Translations under genes and position numbers: made by a program
In this document: in pieces, positions 33,368-42,783 of the stretch
Position numbering within the stretch: the stretch's first letter is position 1
Layout: each line of letters starts with the position of its first letter
Assembly: GCA_045648445.1 (NCBI GenBank)
Contig: JAZRNY010000009.1
Location: 78,925-142,924 of the forward strand
From: SIG607 sp045648445
Lineage (GTDB): Bacteria > Bacillota > Clostridia > Oscillospirales > Acutalibacteraceae
DNA: 64,000 nt
Reading direction: 5' to 3'
Notes under the pieces: model-generated
Database searches by the model: none
What the model saw: only the letters and a program-made list of their open reading frames with translations
Told to the model about the DNA's origin: nothing

Positions 33368-35674
33368 ATGGCTAATAATCGAAAAAAAGACGAGATTTTT
33401 GATCTTAATTCGTATCGTAGCGGTTCTGCTTCAAAAAAGAAAAAAAGAAAAGTTAAAAAAAGCACTAAGGTTCGTGTTTTACGAGGTTTTCTTGCTTTCT
33501 TTTTAGTGTGTGTAATGCTATTCTGCATTGGTGTAGGCGGATTTCTTATTTATGTTTTTAATTTTATAGATGATGAATTTGCTGTTGATCTTGAAGAACT
33601 AAAGTTGAACTGTACTACGACGATTTACGTTAAAGAGGGCGAAAATTGGGTTGAATTCCAACGTTTACACGGTAACGAAAATCGTATTTGGGTCTCCTAT
33701 AAAGATATACCTCAAGATATGAAGGATGCCTTTGTTGCCGTTGAGGATAAACGATTCTTTAAACACGGCGGTGTTGACTGGAAAAGAACTATAAGCGCAT
33801 TTGCTAACTATTTCTTGCATTTTTACTCTTCCAACCAAGGCGGTTCTACAATTACCCAACAGCTAGTAAAAAACCTTACAGGTGATAAAGCGCAAACACC
33901 GGATAGAAAAATCAGAGAAATTATGAGGGCGAGAAACCTCGAAACTCAATATTCTAAAGAAACTATTTTGGAATGTTATATGAACGTAGTTTCTATGGCG
34001 AATAATATTTCGGGTGTTCAGGTTGCGGCTAATTATTATTTTAATAAACCTGTTGAAGAACTTACTTTGTCTGAATGTGCGGCACTTGCAGGTATCACTA
34101 AAAACCCCGAAAAATATCGTCCGGATATATATCTAGATAATACTATAGAGCGTAGAGATACCGTTCTTATGTTAATGCTTGATCAGGGCTATATAACACA
34201 AGAGGAACATGACAGAGCTGTTGCTGAAAAACTTAATATAGTTGCCGATGCTGCTAACATTAAACGTGTTGAAATTAACAACTATTTTGTTGATGCGCTT
34301 ATTGATGAAGTAATTGAAGATTTGAAGCAATTATATAATTGTAGTGATGAAGATGCCTCATTAATGTTTTATAACAACGGCTATCAAATTTATTCTACCG
34401 TTGATATGAAAATTCAAAATAGATGCGATGCTGTATTTGGAAACATTGGAACTTACGGCCTTAAATCCCACGGCGAAACAATGCAAGGGGCTATAACTGT
34501 TATGGACTATGAGGGTCACATTTTAGGAATGGCGGGCGGTATTGGTAAAAAGTCTACCAATCGTGGATTTAATAGAGCAACTATGGCTATTCGTCAGCCT
34601 GGTTCTACAATGAAACCGATTGCTGCTTATGCGCAAGCAATTGAAAAAAATATTATTACCTATTCATCTGCTGTTAACGATAATAGACGTTATTTTGGAA
34701 AATGGGCACCGAACAACTGGTATGGCGGTAACAAAGGTTATATAACTGCTCATTTTGCACTTGAATATTCGGTTAATACTATTCCTACCTATTTGGTAAA
34801 TGAAATTAAACCGCGTACATCCTATGATTTTCTTACCAAAACACTTGGTTGTAATAATTTGACCAATGAAGACGCTAACCTTGCTCCTCTTGGAATGGGT
34901 GGTACTAACGGTGGTTTAACTACGACCGATTCTGCTGCTGCTTATGCTATTTTCGGTAATAAAGGTGTTTATCACGAACCAACTACCTATTATTATATTA
35001 CCGATATGAAGGGTAATGTCATTCTTGATTATGACGAAACAGGCGTTCAGGCTATTGGTGAAGATACTGCAGTTGTTATGAATCATATGCTTCAAAATGT
35101 TGTTTATGGTGGCAGTGGTACAGGTAGAGGCGCCGGCGGATACGTTAGCAATATGAGAATCTATGCTAAAACCGGTACTTCAAATAATACACGTGACCTT
35201 TGGTTCGTTGGTGGTACACCATACTATGTTGCTTCTTGTTGGACCGGTTACGATAACAACTATACAATTAATTCTTCAAGCATTGCTCAAAGAATGTGGG
35301 GCGCTGTTATGAAGGATATTCATAAAGGCTTAGAGGCAAAGAAATTTGCTACCAGTAAATATGTAAGTAAACGTTATTATTGTGCTGATACCGGCTTACT
35401 TGCTACAATAAATTGTCCAAATAAACTAACAGGTTACTATAAAAATAGTTACTTACCTACATGTTCTCATCACGGTGGTACAATACTTGGACCCATATCC
35501 GGTTCTAATGCTACATTCTCTGGTAAGAGTGGCGTTGTTAAAGGTAAGGTGACGGGCATGCTTGTCAAAGAAAAAGAGGAGGAAAGTTCATCAGAAGGTT
35601 CGTCTTCCGGTGAAAGTTCATCAGAAGGTTCATCCTCTGGTAATTCTTCTTCTAACACCAATCCTATATTTTAA
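33368..35674 (+). CDS. Class A penicillin-binding protein (transglycosylase/transpeptidase)
   Basis: 768 residues from the ATG at 33368 (GGAGG at 33352-33356; an upstream TTG would swallow it). A short basic cytoplasmic tail and one transmembrane helix (~45-65) are followed by a GT51 domain with catalytic EDKRFFKHGGVDW (~Glu124) and GGSTITQQLVKN. The transpeptidase domain has SxxK at Ser413-Lys416 (GSTMKP), SVN (YSVNTIP) and KTG at Lys601. A Ser/Gly/Glu-rich tail ends the protein. It polymerises and crosslinks peptidoglycan outside the membrane. It is monocistronic. Confidence 0.94.
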   Translation: MANNRKKDEIFDLNSYRSGSASKKKKRKVKKSTKVRVLRGFLAFFLVCVMLFCIGVGGFLIYVFNFIDDEFAVDLEELKLNCTTTIYVKEGENWVEFQRLHGNENRIWVSYKDIPQDMKDAFVAVEDKRFFKHGGVDWKRTISAFANYFLHFYSSNQGGSTITQQLVKNLTGDKAQTPDRKIREIMRARNLETQYSKETILECYMNVVSMANNISGVQVAANYYFNKPVEELTLSECAALAGITKNPEKYRPDIYLDNTIERRDTVLMLMLDQGYITQEEHDRAVAEKLNIVADAANIKRVEINNYFVDALIDEVIEDLKQLYNCSDEDASLMFYNNGYQIYSTVDMKIQNRCDAVFGNIGTYGLKSHGETMQGAITVMDYEGHILGMAGGIGKKSTNRGFNRATMAIRQPGSTMKPIAAYAQAIEKNIITYSSAVNDNRRYFGKWAPNNWYGGNKGYITAHFALEYSVNTIPTYLVNEIKPRTSYDFLTKTLGCNNLTNEDANLAPLGMGGTNGGLTTTDSAAAYAIFGNKGVYHEPTTYYYITDMKGNVILDYDETGVQAIGEDTAVVMNHMLQNVVYGGSGTGRGAGGYVSNMRIYAKTGTSNNTRDLWFVGGTPYYVASCWTGYDNNYTINSSSIAQRMWGAVMKDIHKGLEAKKFATSKYVSKRYYCADTGLLATINCPNKLTGYYKNSYLPTCSHHGGTILGPISGSNATFSGKSGVVKGKVTGMLVKEKEEESSSEGSSSGESSSEGSSSGNSSSNTNPIF

Positions 35675-35677
35675 CGT

Positions 35678-35713
35678 AAAAAAGCAACCAACTTTTTGTT
35701 GGTTGCTTTTTTA
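35678..35713. terminator. Bidirectional terminator between the PBP and UPF0210 genes
   Basis: AAAAAAGCAACCAAC / GTTGGTTGCTTTTTT stem, U-tails on both strands. Confidence 0.9.
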
Positions 35714-37072
35714 TTAGTTTTTAAGACTTTGCAGAGGAGCGGGGATTTGTCCGCCTCTATTTATGAATTTGGCAGGTGAACCTTTATTAATTCTCATTAC
35801 TGGTCCTTCGCCTAAAAGTCCGCCAAATGATAAGGAATCTCCTTCTTTTTTACCGATAGCAGGAATAACACGAACCGCTGTGGTTTTAGAGTTTATCATA
35901 CCAATAGCGGCTTCATCAGCAATAATTGCTGAAATAACTTCCGGATTGGTATCGCCCGGGATGTTAATCATATCAAGTCCAACCGAGCAAACCGCAGTCA
36001 TTGCTTCTAGTTTTTCAATAGTTAAAGAACCACATTCGGCAGCGTGTATCATACCGGCATCTTCAGTAACGGGAATAAATGCGCCTGATAGACCGCCAAC
36101 TTTTGAAGATGCCATAACGCCGCCTTTTTTAACGGCGTCGTTAAGCATTGCAAGTGCGGCAGTAGTTCCCGCACATCCGCAACATTCTAATCCTATTTCT
36201 TCAAGGATATATGCTACCGAATCGCCAACTGCCGGAGTAGGTGCAAGAGATAAATCTACTATTCCAAACGGTACGCCAAGTCGCTGCGATGCTTCTCTTG
36301 CAACAAGTTGACCCATTCGTGTGATTTTAAATGCTGTACGTTTAATAAGTTCAGCAACACTTGTTATGTCAAGGTCTTTTGATTTAGCCAAAGCAGCACG
36401 TACTACGCCAGGACCGGAAACACCTACGTTAATTACACAGTCTGCTTCGCCAACTCCGTGGAATGCGCCTGCCATAAAGGGATTGTCTTCGGGAGCATTG
36501 CAAAATACAACAAGTTTTGCAGCACCAATGCAGTTTCTGTCTTTGGTGAGTTGTGCTGCTTCTTTAACAACGTTACCCATCATTTTAACTGCATCAAGGT
36601 TTATACCCGCTTTAGTAGAACCGATATTAACCGAAGAACATACGTGGTCGGTTTTAGCAAGTGCTTCAGGAATACTTTCGATAAGTATTTTATCTGCGTC
36701 AGTAAATCCTTTTTGAACTAGGGCGGAATATCCGCCTATAAAGTTTACTCCAACTGCAAGTGCTGCTTTTTCTAAAGTTAATGCAAACTTTACTGGATTT
36801 TTTTCGGTACAAGCGCCTACAAGTAAAGCGATGGGAGTTACTGAAATACGTTTGTTAATAATTGGTATGCCGTATTTCTTTTCTATTTCTTCACATTCAG
36901 GTACTAAGCGACTAGCGCATTTTATGATTTTGTTGTAAACATTTTCACAAGCCTTATTAATATCACTATCAATACAGTCGAGAAGCGAAATACCCATAGT
37001 AACGGTACGAATATCAAGGTTTTCATCCTGTATCATAGTGATAGTTTCAAGAATATCTTTAGTTTCTAACAT
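35714..37072 (-). CDS. PFL-fold family protein, UPF0210
   Basis: 452 residues, the standard length for COG2848/UPF0210. It begins with DILETITMIQDENLDIRTVT and has conserved glycine-rich segments (GGYSALVQKGFTDAD, VGVSGPGVVRAAL, GCAGTTAALAML). The biochemical role is not known. Throughout Firmicutes and archaea it is paired with a UPF0237 ACT protein, as here (9 bp downstream of it), implying an amino-acid-sensing two-protein unit. Confidence 0.93.
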   Translation of the reverse strand: MLETKDILETITMIQDENLDIRTVTMGISLLDCIDSDINKACENVYNKIIKCASRLVPECEEIEKKYGIPIINKRISVTPIALLVGACTEKNPVKFALTLEKAALAVGVNFIGGYSALVQKGFTDADKILIESIPEALAKTDHVCSSVNIGSTKAGINLDAVKMMGNVVKEAAQLTKDRNCIGAAKLVVFCNAPEDNPFMAGAFHGVGEADCVINVGVSGPGVVRAALAKSKDLDITSVAELIKRTAFKITRMGQLVAREASQRLGVPFGIVDLSLAPTPAVGDSVAYILEEIGLECCGCAGTTAALAMLNDAVKKGGVMASSKVGGLSGAFIPVTEDAGMIHAAECGSLTIEKLEAMTAVCSVGLDMINIPGDTNPEVISAIIADEAAIGMINSKTTAVRVIPAIGKKEGDSLSFGGLLGEGPVMRINKGSPAKFINRGGQIPAPLQSLKN

Positions 37073-37081
37073 TTTGTCACC

Positions 37082-37351
37082 TTATATTTTGTGCATTGCA
37101 TTGAAAATATCTTCATGCATAGCGTGGATTGATAAACCTTTTTCATTGCCGTAATTCGACATTATGTCGGCAAATTTGTTAAAGTCAGTATTAAGTGTTT
37201 TAATGTCGCAAATCATAATCATACAGAACATATCCTGTAAAACTGATTGCGATACGTCTATGATATTAACGCCGTATTCAGCACATTTGTTTGAAACTCC
37301 GGCAAGAATACCAACGCTATCTTTACCAATAACAGAAATTACTACTTTCAT
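37082..37351 (-). CDS. ACT-domain protein, UPF0237
   Basis: 89 residues forming a single ACT domain: MKVVISVIGKDSVGILAGVS, CAEYGVNIIDVSQSV. Such domains bind amino acids or mediate dimerisation. It is the first gene of a two-gene operon with the UPF0210 gene, whose partner it probably regulates. Its start lies just before a minus-strand ribosome binding site AGGAG. Confidence 0.93.
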   Translation of the reverse strand: MKVVISVIGKDSVGILAGVSNKCAEYGVNIIDVSQSVLQDMFCMIMICDIKTLNTDFNKFADIMSNYGNEKGLSIHAMHEDIFNAMHKI

Positions 37352-37418
37352 TTATTTACACTCCTAATAAGATTATGTTAATAATATAACATAATATATT
37401 TAAAAAGTAAATAATACT

Positions 37419-37446
37419 TTGAAAATTTGTCGAATTGTGTTAAAAT
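37419..37446 (+). promoter_or_regulatory. Promoter of ispE
   Basis: TTGAAA (37419-37424), 16-bp spacer, TAAAAT (37441-37446), 18 bp before the ATG with AAGGAG between. Confidence 0.5.
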
Positions 37447-37464
37447 TATTAAGGAGTGATTTGA

Positions 37465-38307
37465 ATGATTAGTATAAAAGCCTATGCAAAAGTAAATCTT
37501 TCGCTATTAATAGATGGTAAAAGGGAAGACGGCTACCATACTATTGATACTGTTATGCAAACAATTTCACTATATGATACGGTTAGTATATCTGCTTTAA
37601 ATAGCGGTGAGATTAGCGTTGTATGTGACGATGAAAGTTTATGTGGCAAAAACAATTTATGTTTCAAAGCCGCTGAGTTGTTTTTTAGCAAAGCAAATAT
37701 TAACGGTGGTTGCAGTATAAACATTCAAAAAAATATTCCCGTTTCGGCTGGTCTTGGTGGTGGCAGTACTGACGCCGCAGCCGTACTTAAAGGTTTAAAC
37801 ACCTTGTATGGTAATCCTTTTAATGAATTTGAACTAGAAGAACTTGCGCTAAATCTTGGAGCTGACGTTCCTTTTTTTATTAAAGGCGGTACAGCCCGTG
37901 CAAAAGGCATTGGTGAAAAACTTACAACCATTAATAATAAGTTGGATCTTAATTTGCTTCTTATTAAGAGCGGCGAGAAACCTTCAACTGTTTATATGTA
38001 TAAAAAATTTGATGAGTTAGGTTTATTTTCTTTAGACAATAAAATATCAGATATGTGCGAAAACGCACTTTTAACCGCAGATTTTAACGGTTTAATATGT
38101 TCTATTTTTAATGATTTTTCTAAAGTGTGTAATTACAAAAACATAAGGGAAGACTTAATCGATAATGATGCTATTTGTGTGTCGTTGTCGGGCAGTGGTC
38201 CGACTGTAATGGGTTTATTTAAAACTAAAGATAGTGCTGATAAAGCATACGAAATGTTAAGGCACAAGTACCCATACGTCTACTCGGTTTCATCGGTAAA
38301 TGAATAA
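37465..38307 (+). CDS. ispE: 4-diphosphocytidyl-2-C-methyl-D-erythritol kinase
   Basis: 280-residue GHMP kinase. It has SIKAYAKVNLSLLIDGKRED (Lys and Asn of the substrate pocket), the ATP loop PVSAGLGGGSTDAAA (~90-104) and C-terminal SLSGSGPTVMG. It catalyses the fourth step of the MEP isoprenoid pathway, so this organism makes isoprenoids by the non-mevalonate route. spoIIR follows 41 bp downstream, likely readthrough or a separate forespore promoter. Confidence 0.95.
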   Translation: MISIKAYAKVNLSLLIDGKREDGYHTIDTVMQTISLYDTVSISALNSGEISVVCDDESLCGKNNLCFKAAELFFSKANINGGCSINIQKNIPVSAGLGGGSTDAAAVLKGLNTLYGNPFNEFELEELALNLGADVPFFIKGGTARAKGIGEKLTTINNKLDLNLLLIKSGEKPSTVYMYKKFDELGLFSLDNKISDMCENALLTADFNGLICSIFNDFSKVCNYKNIREDLIDNDAICVSLSGSGPTVMGLFKTKDSADKAYEMLRHKYPYVYSVSSVNE

Positions 38308-38326
38308 TTATTAAAAAAAGCGTCAA

Positions 38327-38347
38327 GTATAACCTCGGAGGTTATAC
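38327..38347 (+). promoter_or_regulatory. Palindrome enclosing the spoIIR ribosome binding site
   Basis: GTATAACCTC (38327-38336) and GAGGTTATAC (38338-38347) are exact reverse complements around one base. The GGAGG at 38337-38341, 7 nt before the ATG at 38349, is inside it. In RNA an 8-bp stem could hide the ribosome binding site; in DNA it could be a dimer site. Confidence 0.6.
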
Positions 38348-38348
38348 G

Positions 38349-38951
38349 ATGAAAATTTTAAAAATTTCGATATTATTTGGTTTGATAATAACTGTTTTGC
38401 TTTCTATGGCTAGATTTGACGCTTTATGTTCGGATTTACGGGAAAATGTTTTTAGACTTCATATTCGCGCTGCTTCTGATTCAGAAAGTGATCAGCAATT
38501 AAAATTAAAGGTTAGAGATGCTATACTAGTTGAGTTTGGCGATGATTTTGCAAACTGCAATAACAAATTAGATGCAGTTGAATTTGCTAATAATAACTTA
38601 GCAAGTTTCGAGAAAGTAGCAACCAAAACTATTCAAAAAAATGGTTATAATTATAATGTTAGTGTATCGATCGGAGAAAGTTATTTTGAAAACAGGGAAT
38701 ACGATACCTTTACTTTACCTGCCGGTACTTACGAGGCTGTTAATATAGTAATTGACGAGGGAAAAGGCAAAAATTGGTGGTGCGTAATGTTTCCCGCGGT
38801 ATGCATTGGTGCTTCGGGCAGTCTGGATCAGGCTGTTGGCGATGAAAGCGTTAATATTGCCGAGAATAGTTGTGAATTTAAAATTCGCTTTAAAACAGTA
38901 GAAATTTATGAAGATTTTAAAAATTTATTAAAAAAAAGAAAAAATAAATAA
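38349..38951 (+). CDS. spoIIR: Stage II sporulation protein R
   Basis: 200 residues with an N-terminal membrane/secretion segment (ISILFGLIITVLLSMARF). The SpoIIR core is VFRLHIRAASDSESDQQLKL, ENREYDTFTLPAGTYEAV and NWWCVMFPAVCIG. It is made in the forespore and exported to the intermembrane space, where it triggers SpoIIGA to process pro-sigma-E in the mother cell. The translation start is embedded in a perfect palindrome, suggesting tight control. Its neighbours are ordinary housekeeping genes. Confidence 0.94.
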   Translation: MKILKISILFGLIITVLLSMARFDALCSDLRENVFRLHIRAASDSESDQQLKLKVRDAILVEFGDDFANCNNKLDAVEFANNNLASFEKVATKTIQKNGYNYNVSVSIGESYFENREYDTFTLPAGTYEAVNIVIDEGKGKNWWCVMFPAVCIGASGSLDQAVGDESVNIAENSCEFKIRFKTVEIYEDFKNLLKKRKNK

Positions 38952-38959
38952 ATTTTTAC

Positions 38960-38988
38960 TTGCATTTTGGTTTGAAATGTGTTAACAT
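38960..38988 (+). promoter_or_regulatory. Promoter of rpmE
   Basis: TTGCAT (38960-38965), 17-bp spacer ending in TGT, TAACAT (38983-38988). Confidence 0.6.
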
Positions 38989-39026
38989 ACCTTTGTTAGC
39001 GAAAATTTGAAAGAGGTGACACTGTA

Positions 39027-39224
39027 ATGAAAGAGGCTATACATCCACAGTACGAAAAAGTCGTTGTTAAATGTGCATGTGGTGCGGAGTTTGAAACTCG
39101 TTCAACCAAGAAGGATATTCATCTTGATATCTGCTCTAAATGTCATCCGTTCTTTACCGGAAAACAGAAGCTGGTTGACACCGGCGGTCGTGTTGACAAG
39201 TTCAGAAAGCGTTACGGCTTATAA
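39027..39224 (+). CDS. rpmE: 50S ribosomal protein L31
   Basis: 65 residues, complete. It carries the zinc-binding cysteines (CACGAEF, then CSKC), so it is the C-plus form normally used when zinc is plentiful, and ends KFRKRYG. It is monocistronic with its own promoter, a GAGGTGA ribosome binding site and a terminator. Confidence 0.97.
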   Translation: MKEAIHPQYEKVVVKCACGAEFETRSTKKDIHLDICSKCHPFFTGKQKLVDTGGRVDKFRKRYGL

Positions 39225-39232
39225 GTACAATT

Positions 39233-39262
39233 CCGCAACCACTTTGTTGGTTGCGGTTTTAT
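39233..39262 (+). terminator. Intrinsic terminator of rpmE
   Basis: CCGCAACCA / TGGTTGCGG stem followed by TTTTATTTTT. Confidence 0.9.
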
Positions 39263-39275
39263 TTTTGGAGGAATT

Positions 39276-39908
39276 ATGCAGGGTTATCGCACGTTACTTT
39301 CTTCTGCAATAGGTGAATATGAAGAAAAACATTCACGTTTTATCGCTGAAATCAAACCTGTATTAAGCGAAGAAGAAGCAGTTAACTTTATAAAAGAACA
39401 AAAAAGTAAATATTGGGATGCCCGTCACAATGTGTATGCCTATCGGTTGCTTGACGGCGAATGTCGTTTTTCTGATGACGGAGAACCTCATGGAACTGCA
39501 GGTAAACCTGTATTAGATATAATTACGGGCAGAGAACTGTTTAACGTATGTATTGTAGTAACAAGATATTTTGGAGGAATACTTTTAGGTACAGGCGGTC
39601 TGGTAAGAGCATATAGTGAGGCGGCCAGAAATTGTATTAATAGTGCCTGTATTGCTGAAATGGGTCTAATCGATGAATTTTCTTTGCATTGTGATTATCA
39701 ACAGTACAATAGGTTACTTCCTTTTTTTGCACAGTACGATATTAACGTTACCGATACTGTTTTTGAAGAAGACGTAATTGTTAAATTTGCTTTGCCTAAT
39801 TCAAAAAGCGAAAATTTTATTTTAAATCTTACCGAAACTTTTGCCGGTCGAATAACCGCAGAAAAAGAAGGGGAAATATTTGCACCTATAAATATTTTAA
39901 AAAAATGA
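39276..39908 (+). CDS. YigZ/IMPACT family protein
   Basis: 210 residues. The N-terminal UPF0029 domain is clear: HSRFIAEIKPVLSEEEA, AYRLLDGECRFSDDGEPHGT, VVTRYFGGILLGTGGLVRAY. A C-terminal ferredoxin-like DUF1949 region follows. In other bacteria family members bind nucleic acids or ribosomes, or act as proline dipeptidase-like proteins; the role here is unknown. It starts directly after the rpmE terminator (GGAGGAAT ribosome binding site). Confidence 0.9.
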   Translation: MQGYRTLLSSAIGEYEEKHSRFIAEIKPVLSEEEAVNFIKEQKSKYWDARHNVYAYRLLDGECRFSDDGEPHGTAGKPVLDIITGRELFNVCIVVTRYFGGILLGTGGLVRAYSEAARNCINSACIAEMGLIDEFSLHCDYQQYNRLLPFFAQYDINVTDTVFEEDVIVKFALPNSKSENFILNLTETFAGRITAEKEGEIFAPINILKK

Positions 39909-39987
39909 ATAAAAAATAAAGGTTTTTTGAATTTTTTGGCGTATATAATAATTAGAAAGAAATATTTACTTAATATTAGGAGATAAT

Positions 39988-40986
39988 ATGGAAAATATTC
40001 GCAAACGTATTGAAGAAACTGAGCATTTATACCTTTGCGATCGTGCCGCTTTTAGTGATAACTCGAAAGGACGAAAAATACCCGAAGAGGAATCACCTTT
40101 ACGCACGGTTTATCAACGCGATCGTGATAGAATAATTCATTCAAAAGCGTTTCGACGTTTAAAACATAAAACACAGGTTTTTTTATCACCCGAATCTGAT
40201 CATTATAGAACTCGTTTAACACATACATTAGAAGTTGCACAAATCGCCAGAACGGTAGCGCGTGCAATGCGTCTTAATGAAGATTTGACCGAGGCAATAG
40301 CGCTTGGGCACGACCTAGGGCACACTCCTTTTGGACATGCAGGTGAACGCGCCCTTAACGAACTAGCACCATTCGATTTTACTCATTTTGAGCAAAGCGT
40401 TCGAGTATGCGAAAAACTTGAAAAAAACGGTAAAGGTCTTAATTTAACTCATGAGGTTTTAGACGGTATACTTTGTCATACAAGAGGTGTAAGTGCTGGA
40501 ACTTTAGAAGGAAGAATAGTTAGAATTTGTGATAGAATCGCTTATATTAATCACGATATCGACGATGCTATAAGAGGTAATATAATAAGTATTAACGATA
40601 TTCCTGAAGATATTCGCAATAAACTAGGTAATACTAAAAGTCAACGTATTAATACTTTGGTTACTTCGGTTATTGAAAATAGCGTTGATGATATTTCAAT
40701 GGATTCTAATACGCAAATTTATTTTGATAAATTACACGAATTTCTTTTTGAATTTGTTTATCGAAATCCAAAGGCGAAATCAGAAGAAACTAAAGTATAT
40801 GGGTTTATTAAAGGTTTATACGATTATTACTGTCAATATCCTTTATTACTTCCTAATGAATATAGGAAAATATGTGAAGAAGAAGGAATTCAGCGTGCTG
40901 TTGTAGATTATATCGCGGGAATGACCGATCATTATGCAGTAGTAAGTTTTAATAATATATACGTTCCAGGTTCGTGGGAACACTAA
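39988..40986 (+). CDS. dgt: Deoxyguanosinetriphosphate triphosphohydrolase-like HD protein
   Basis: 332 residues. HD-domain metal ligands are seen in RTRLTHTLEVAQIAR (His79) and LGHDLGHTPFGHAGE (His108-Asp109), with RDRIIHSKAFRRLKHKTQVF upstream as in dNTPases. It hydrolyses dNTPs to nucleoside and triphosphate. It heads the dgt-dnaG-rpoD series, a common clostridial arrangement linking nucleotide pools to replication initiation. dnaG follows after 29 bp. Confidence 0.92.
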   Translation: MENIRKRIEETEHLYLCDRAAFSDNSKGRKIPEEESPLRTVYQRDRDRIIHSKAFRRLKHKTQVFLSPESDHYRTRLTHTLEVAQIARTVARAMRLNEDLTEAIALGHDLGHTPFGHAGERALNELAPFDFTHFEQSVRVCEKLEKNGKGLNLTHEVLDGILCHTRGVSAGTLEGRIVRICDRIAYINHDIDDAIRGNIISINDIPEDIRNKLGNTKSQRINTLVTSVIENSVDDISMDSNTQIYFDKLHEFLFEFVYRNPKAKSEETKVYGFIKGLYDYYCQYPLLLPNEYRKICEEEGIQRAVVDYIAGMTDHYAVVSFNNIYVPGSWEH

Positions 40987-41015
40987 TTTAAGCAATAAGG
41001 AAAGGAGTTTTACTT

Positions 41016-42782
41016 ATGGCAATACCTCAGGACGTCATAGCCGAAATTAAGTATAAAAATGATATTGAATCTATTATTTCGCAGTATATTGTACTTAAAC
41101 GTCGCGGTAAAAATTTAATAGGTCTATGTCCATTTCATAATGAAAAAACTCCTTCTTTTACCATTTATCCCGAAAACGGTTCTTTTTATTGTTTTGGCTG
41201 TAAATTAGGTGGAGACGTTATAACCTTTACTGGTCTTATCGAGCATCTTGATTATGTAGAATCTTTAAAATATCTTGCTGATAAATCGGGAATAGAGATT
41301 GTTGATAAAGGTTATGAAGACAATTCAATTCAAAAACTAAAACAAACCATTCTTGAAATAAATAGAGAAACAGCCCGATTTTATCATAGTTATCTTACGT
41401 CCGAAAACGGCAAATGGGCGCTTGATTATTTAATTGGCAGAGGGCTTACTCGTTCTACCATTGTAAAATTCGGATTGGGATGCGCTCCAGACAGTTGGGA
41501 CGCTCTATTAAAGCATCTTACATCTAAGGGTTACACAATTGGTGATATGCTTCAGGCAAACGTTATTTCAAAAAGTCAGAGGGGCAGTTATTTTGATCGA
41601 TTCAGAAATCGAGTTATGTTTCCAATTATAAATTTAAGAGGTAACGTTATCGCGTTTAGTGGACGAGCCAAACCGGGAGACGAAAAGGCATCTGCTAAGT
41701 ATGTTAATACTTCGGATACGCCCGTTTATAAAAAAAGCGAAAATTTATTTGCTTTTAACTATGCTAAAAACGACTGTGCAGATAGAATAATTTTAGTTGA
41801 AGGAAATATGGACGTTATTTCATTGCACCAAGCAGGTTTTACTAATACCGTTGCTGCTTTGGGAACTTCATTTACCATTGAACAAGCAAAACTCCTTTCT
41901 CGTTATACTAAAGAAATTGTTGTTTTGTTTGACTCCGATAGTGCAGGTCAAAATGCCGTTAAAAAAGCGTTATCAACTCTTAAAGATTCAGGTATGAATA
42001 TTCGCGTTTTGGTATTACCTGAAGGCAAAGATCCCGATGAATTTATAAAGAAAAATTCGCCAGAAAAATTAAAAGTTTTGCTTGACGGCTCTGAAAGTGA
42101 TATTGATTATAAATTACGAATGGCATCTTATGATTATAATATTAATTCAAATGAAGGAAAACTTAACTATTTAAAGGCTGCAGCCGGAATTCTTGCTGAT
42201 ACTGACGATGATTTAACAATTGATTTATATACGGGTAAGTTGGCAGAAAGTTACGGTTTTTCAAAAAATTCAGTTGAAAGCGCTGTAAAAAAACTGCGTG
42301 AAACAAAATCTAAGCAAAAATTAAAAAAAGAGATTGCGCAAGTAGTATCACCGTACTATTCGCGAGATACTATCAATCCCGAAAAGCGTTTTAATAAAAA
42401 GGTGGCTGTTGCGGAAGAAACTGTAATTTCCGTGTTATTTGCTCATCCTGATTATTACAATTTGGTAGTTGATGAATTACCGCCAACAATGTTTGTTACT
42501 TCTCTAAATCAAAAAATATATGGGGATGTTTTTGATGCATTAAGAGAAGGCAAGAATATAGACATTTCTCTGTTTGGTGAAAAATATAGTCCGACCGAAC
42601 TTGGATATATAGTTTCACTACAAAGTTCAGTTAAGGCAGAACGTAATGCTTTACAGGTGCTGCGAGATAGCATAGATGTTATTAAAAAACATCGAAACAC
42701 TTCACTAAATGACAGTGACAGTGATGATGACTGGGCTAATAAAATGGAAGAAATTGCAAAACAAAAAAAGGGAGATAAATAA
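41016..42782 (+). CDS. dnaG: DNA primase
   Basis: 588 residues. The N-terminal CHC2 zinc ribbon (CPFHNEKTPSF ... CFGC, ~38-62) is followed by the catalytic core with TOPRIM motif LVEGNMDVISLHQAGF (~257-272) and FDSDSAGQNA, then a C-terminal helicase-binding domain. It makes RNA primers for replication and interacts with DnaB. An AAAGGAG ribosome binding site precedes the ATG. rpoD begins immediately after its stop. Confidence 0.96.
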   Translation: MAIPQDVIAEIKYKNDIESIISQYIVLKRRGKNLIGLCPFHNEKTPSFTIYPENGSFYCFGCKLGGDVITFTGLIEHLDYVESLKYLADKSGIEIVDKGYEDNSIQKLKQTILEINRETARFYHSYLTSENGKWALDYLIGRGLTRSTIVKFGLGCAPDSWDALLKHLTSKGYTIGDMLQANVISKSQRGSYFDRFRNRVMFPIINLRGNVIAFSGRAKPGDEKASAKYVNTSDTPVYKKSENLFAFNYAKNDCADRIILVEGNMDVISLHQAGFTNTVAALGTSFTIEQAKLLSRYTKEIVVLFDSDSAGQNAVKKALSTLKDSGMNIRVLVLPEGKDPDEFIKKNSPEKLKVLLDGSESDIDYKLRMASYDYNINSNEGKLNYLKAAAGILADTDDDLTIDLYTGKLAESYGFSKNSVESAVKKLRETKSKQKLKKEIAQVVSPYYSRDTINPEKRFNKKVAVAEETVISVLFAHPDYYNLVVDELPPTMFVTSLNQKIYGDVFDALREGKNIDISLFGEKYSPTELGYIVSLQSSVKAERNALQVLRDSIDVIKKHRNTSLNDSDSDDDWANKMEEIAKQKKGDK

Positions 42783-42783
42783 A

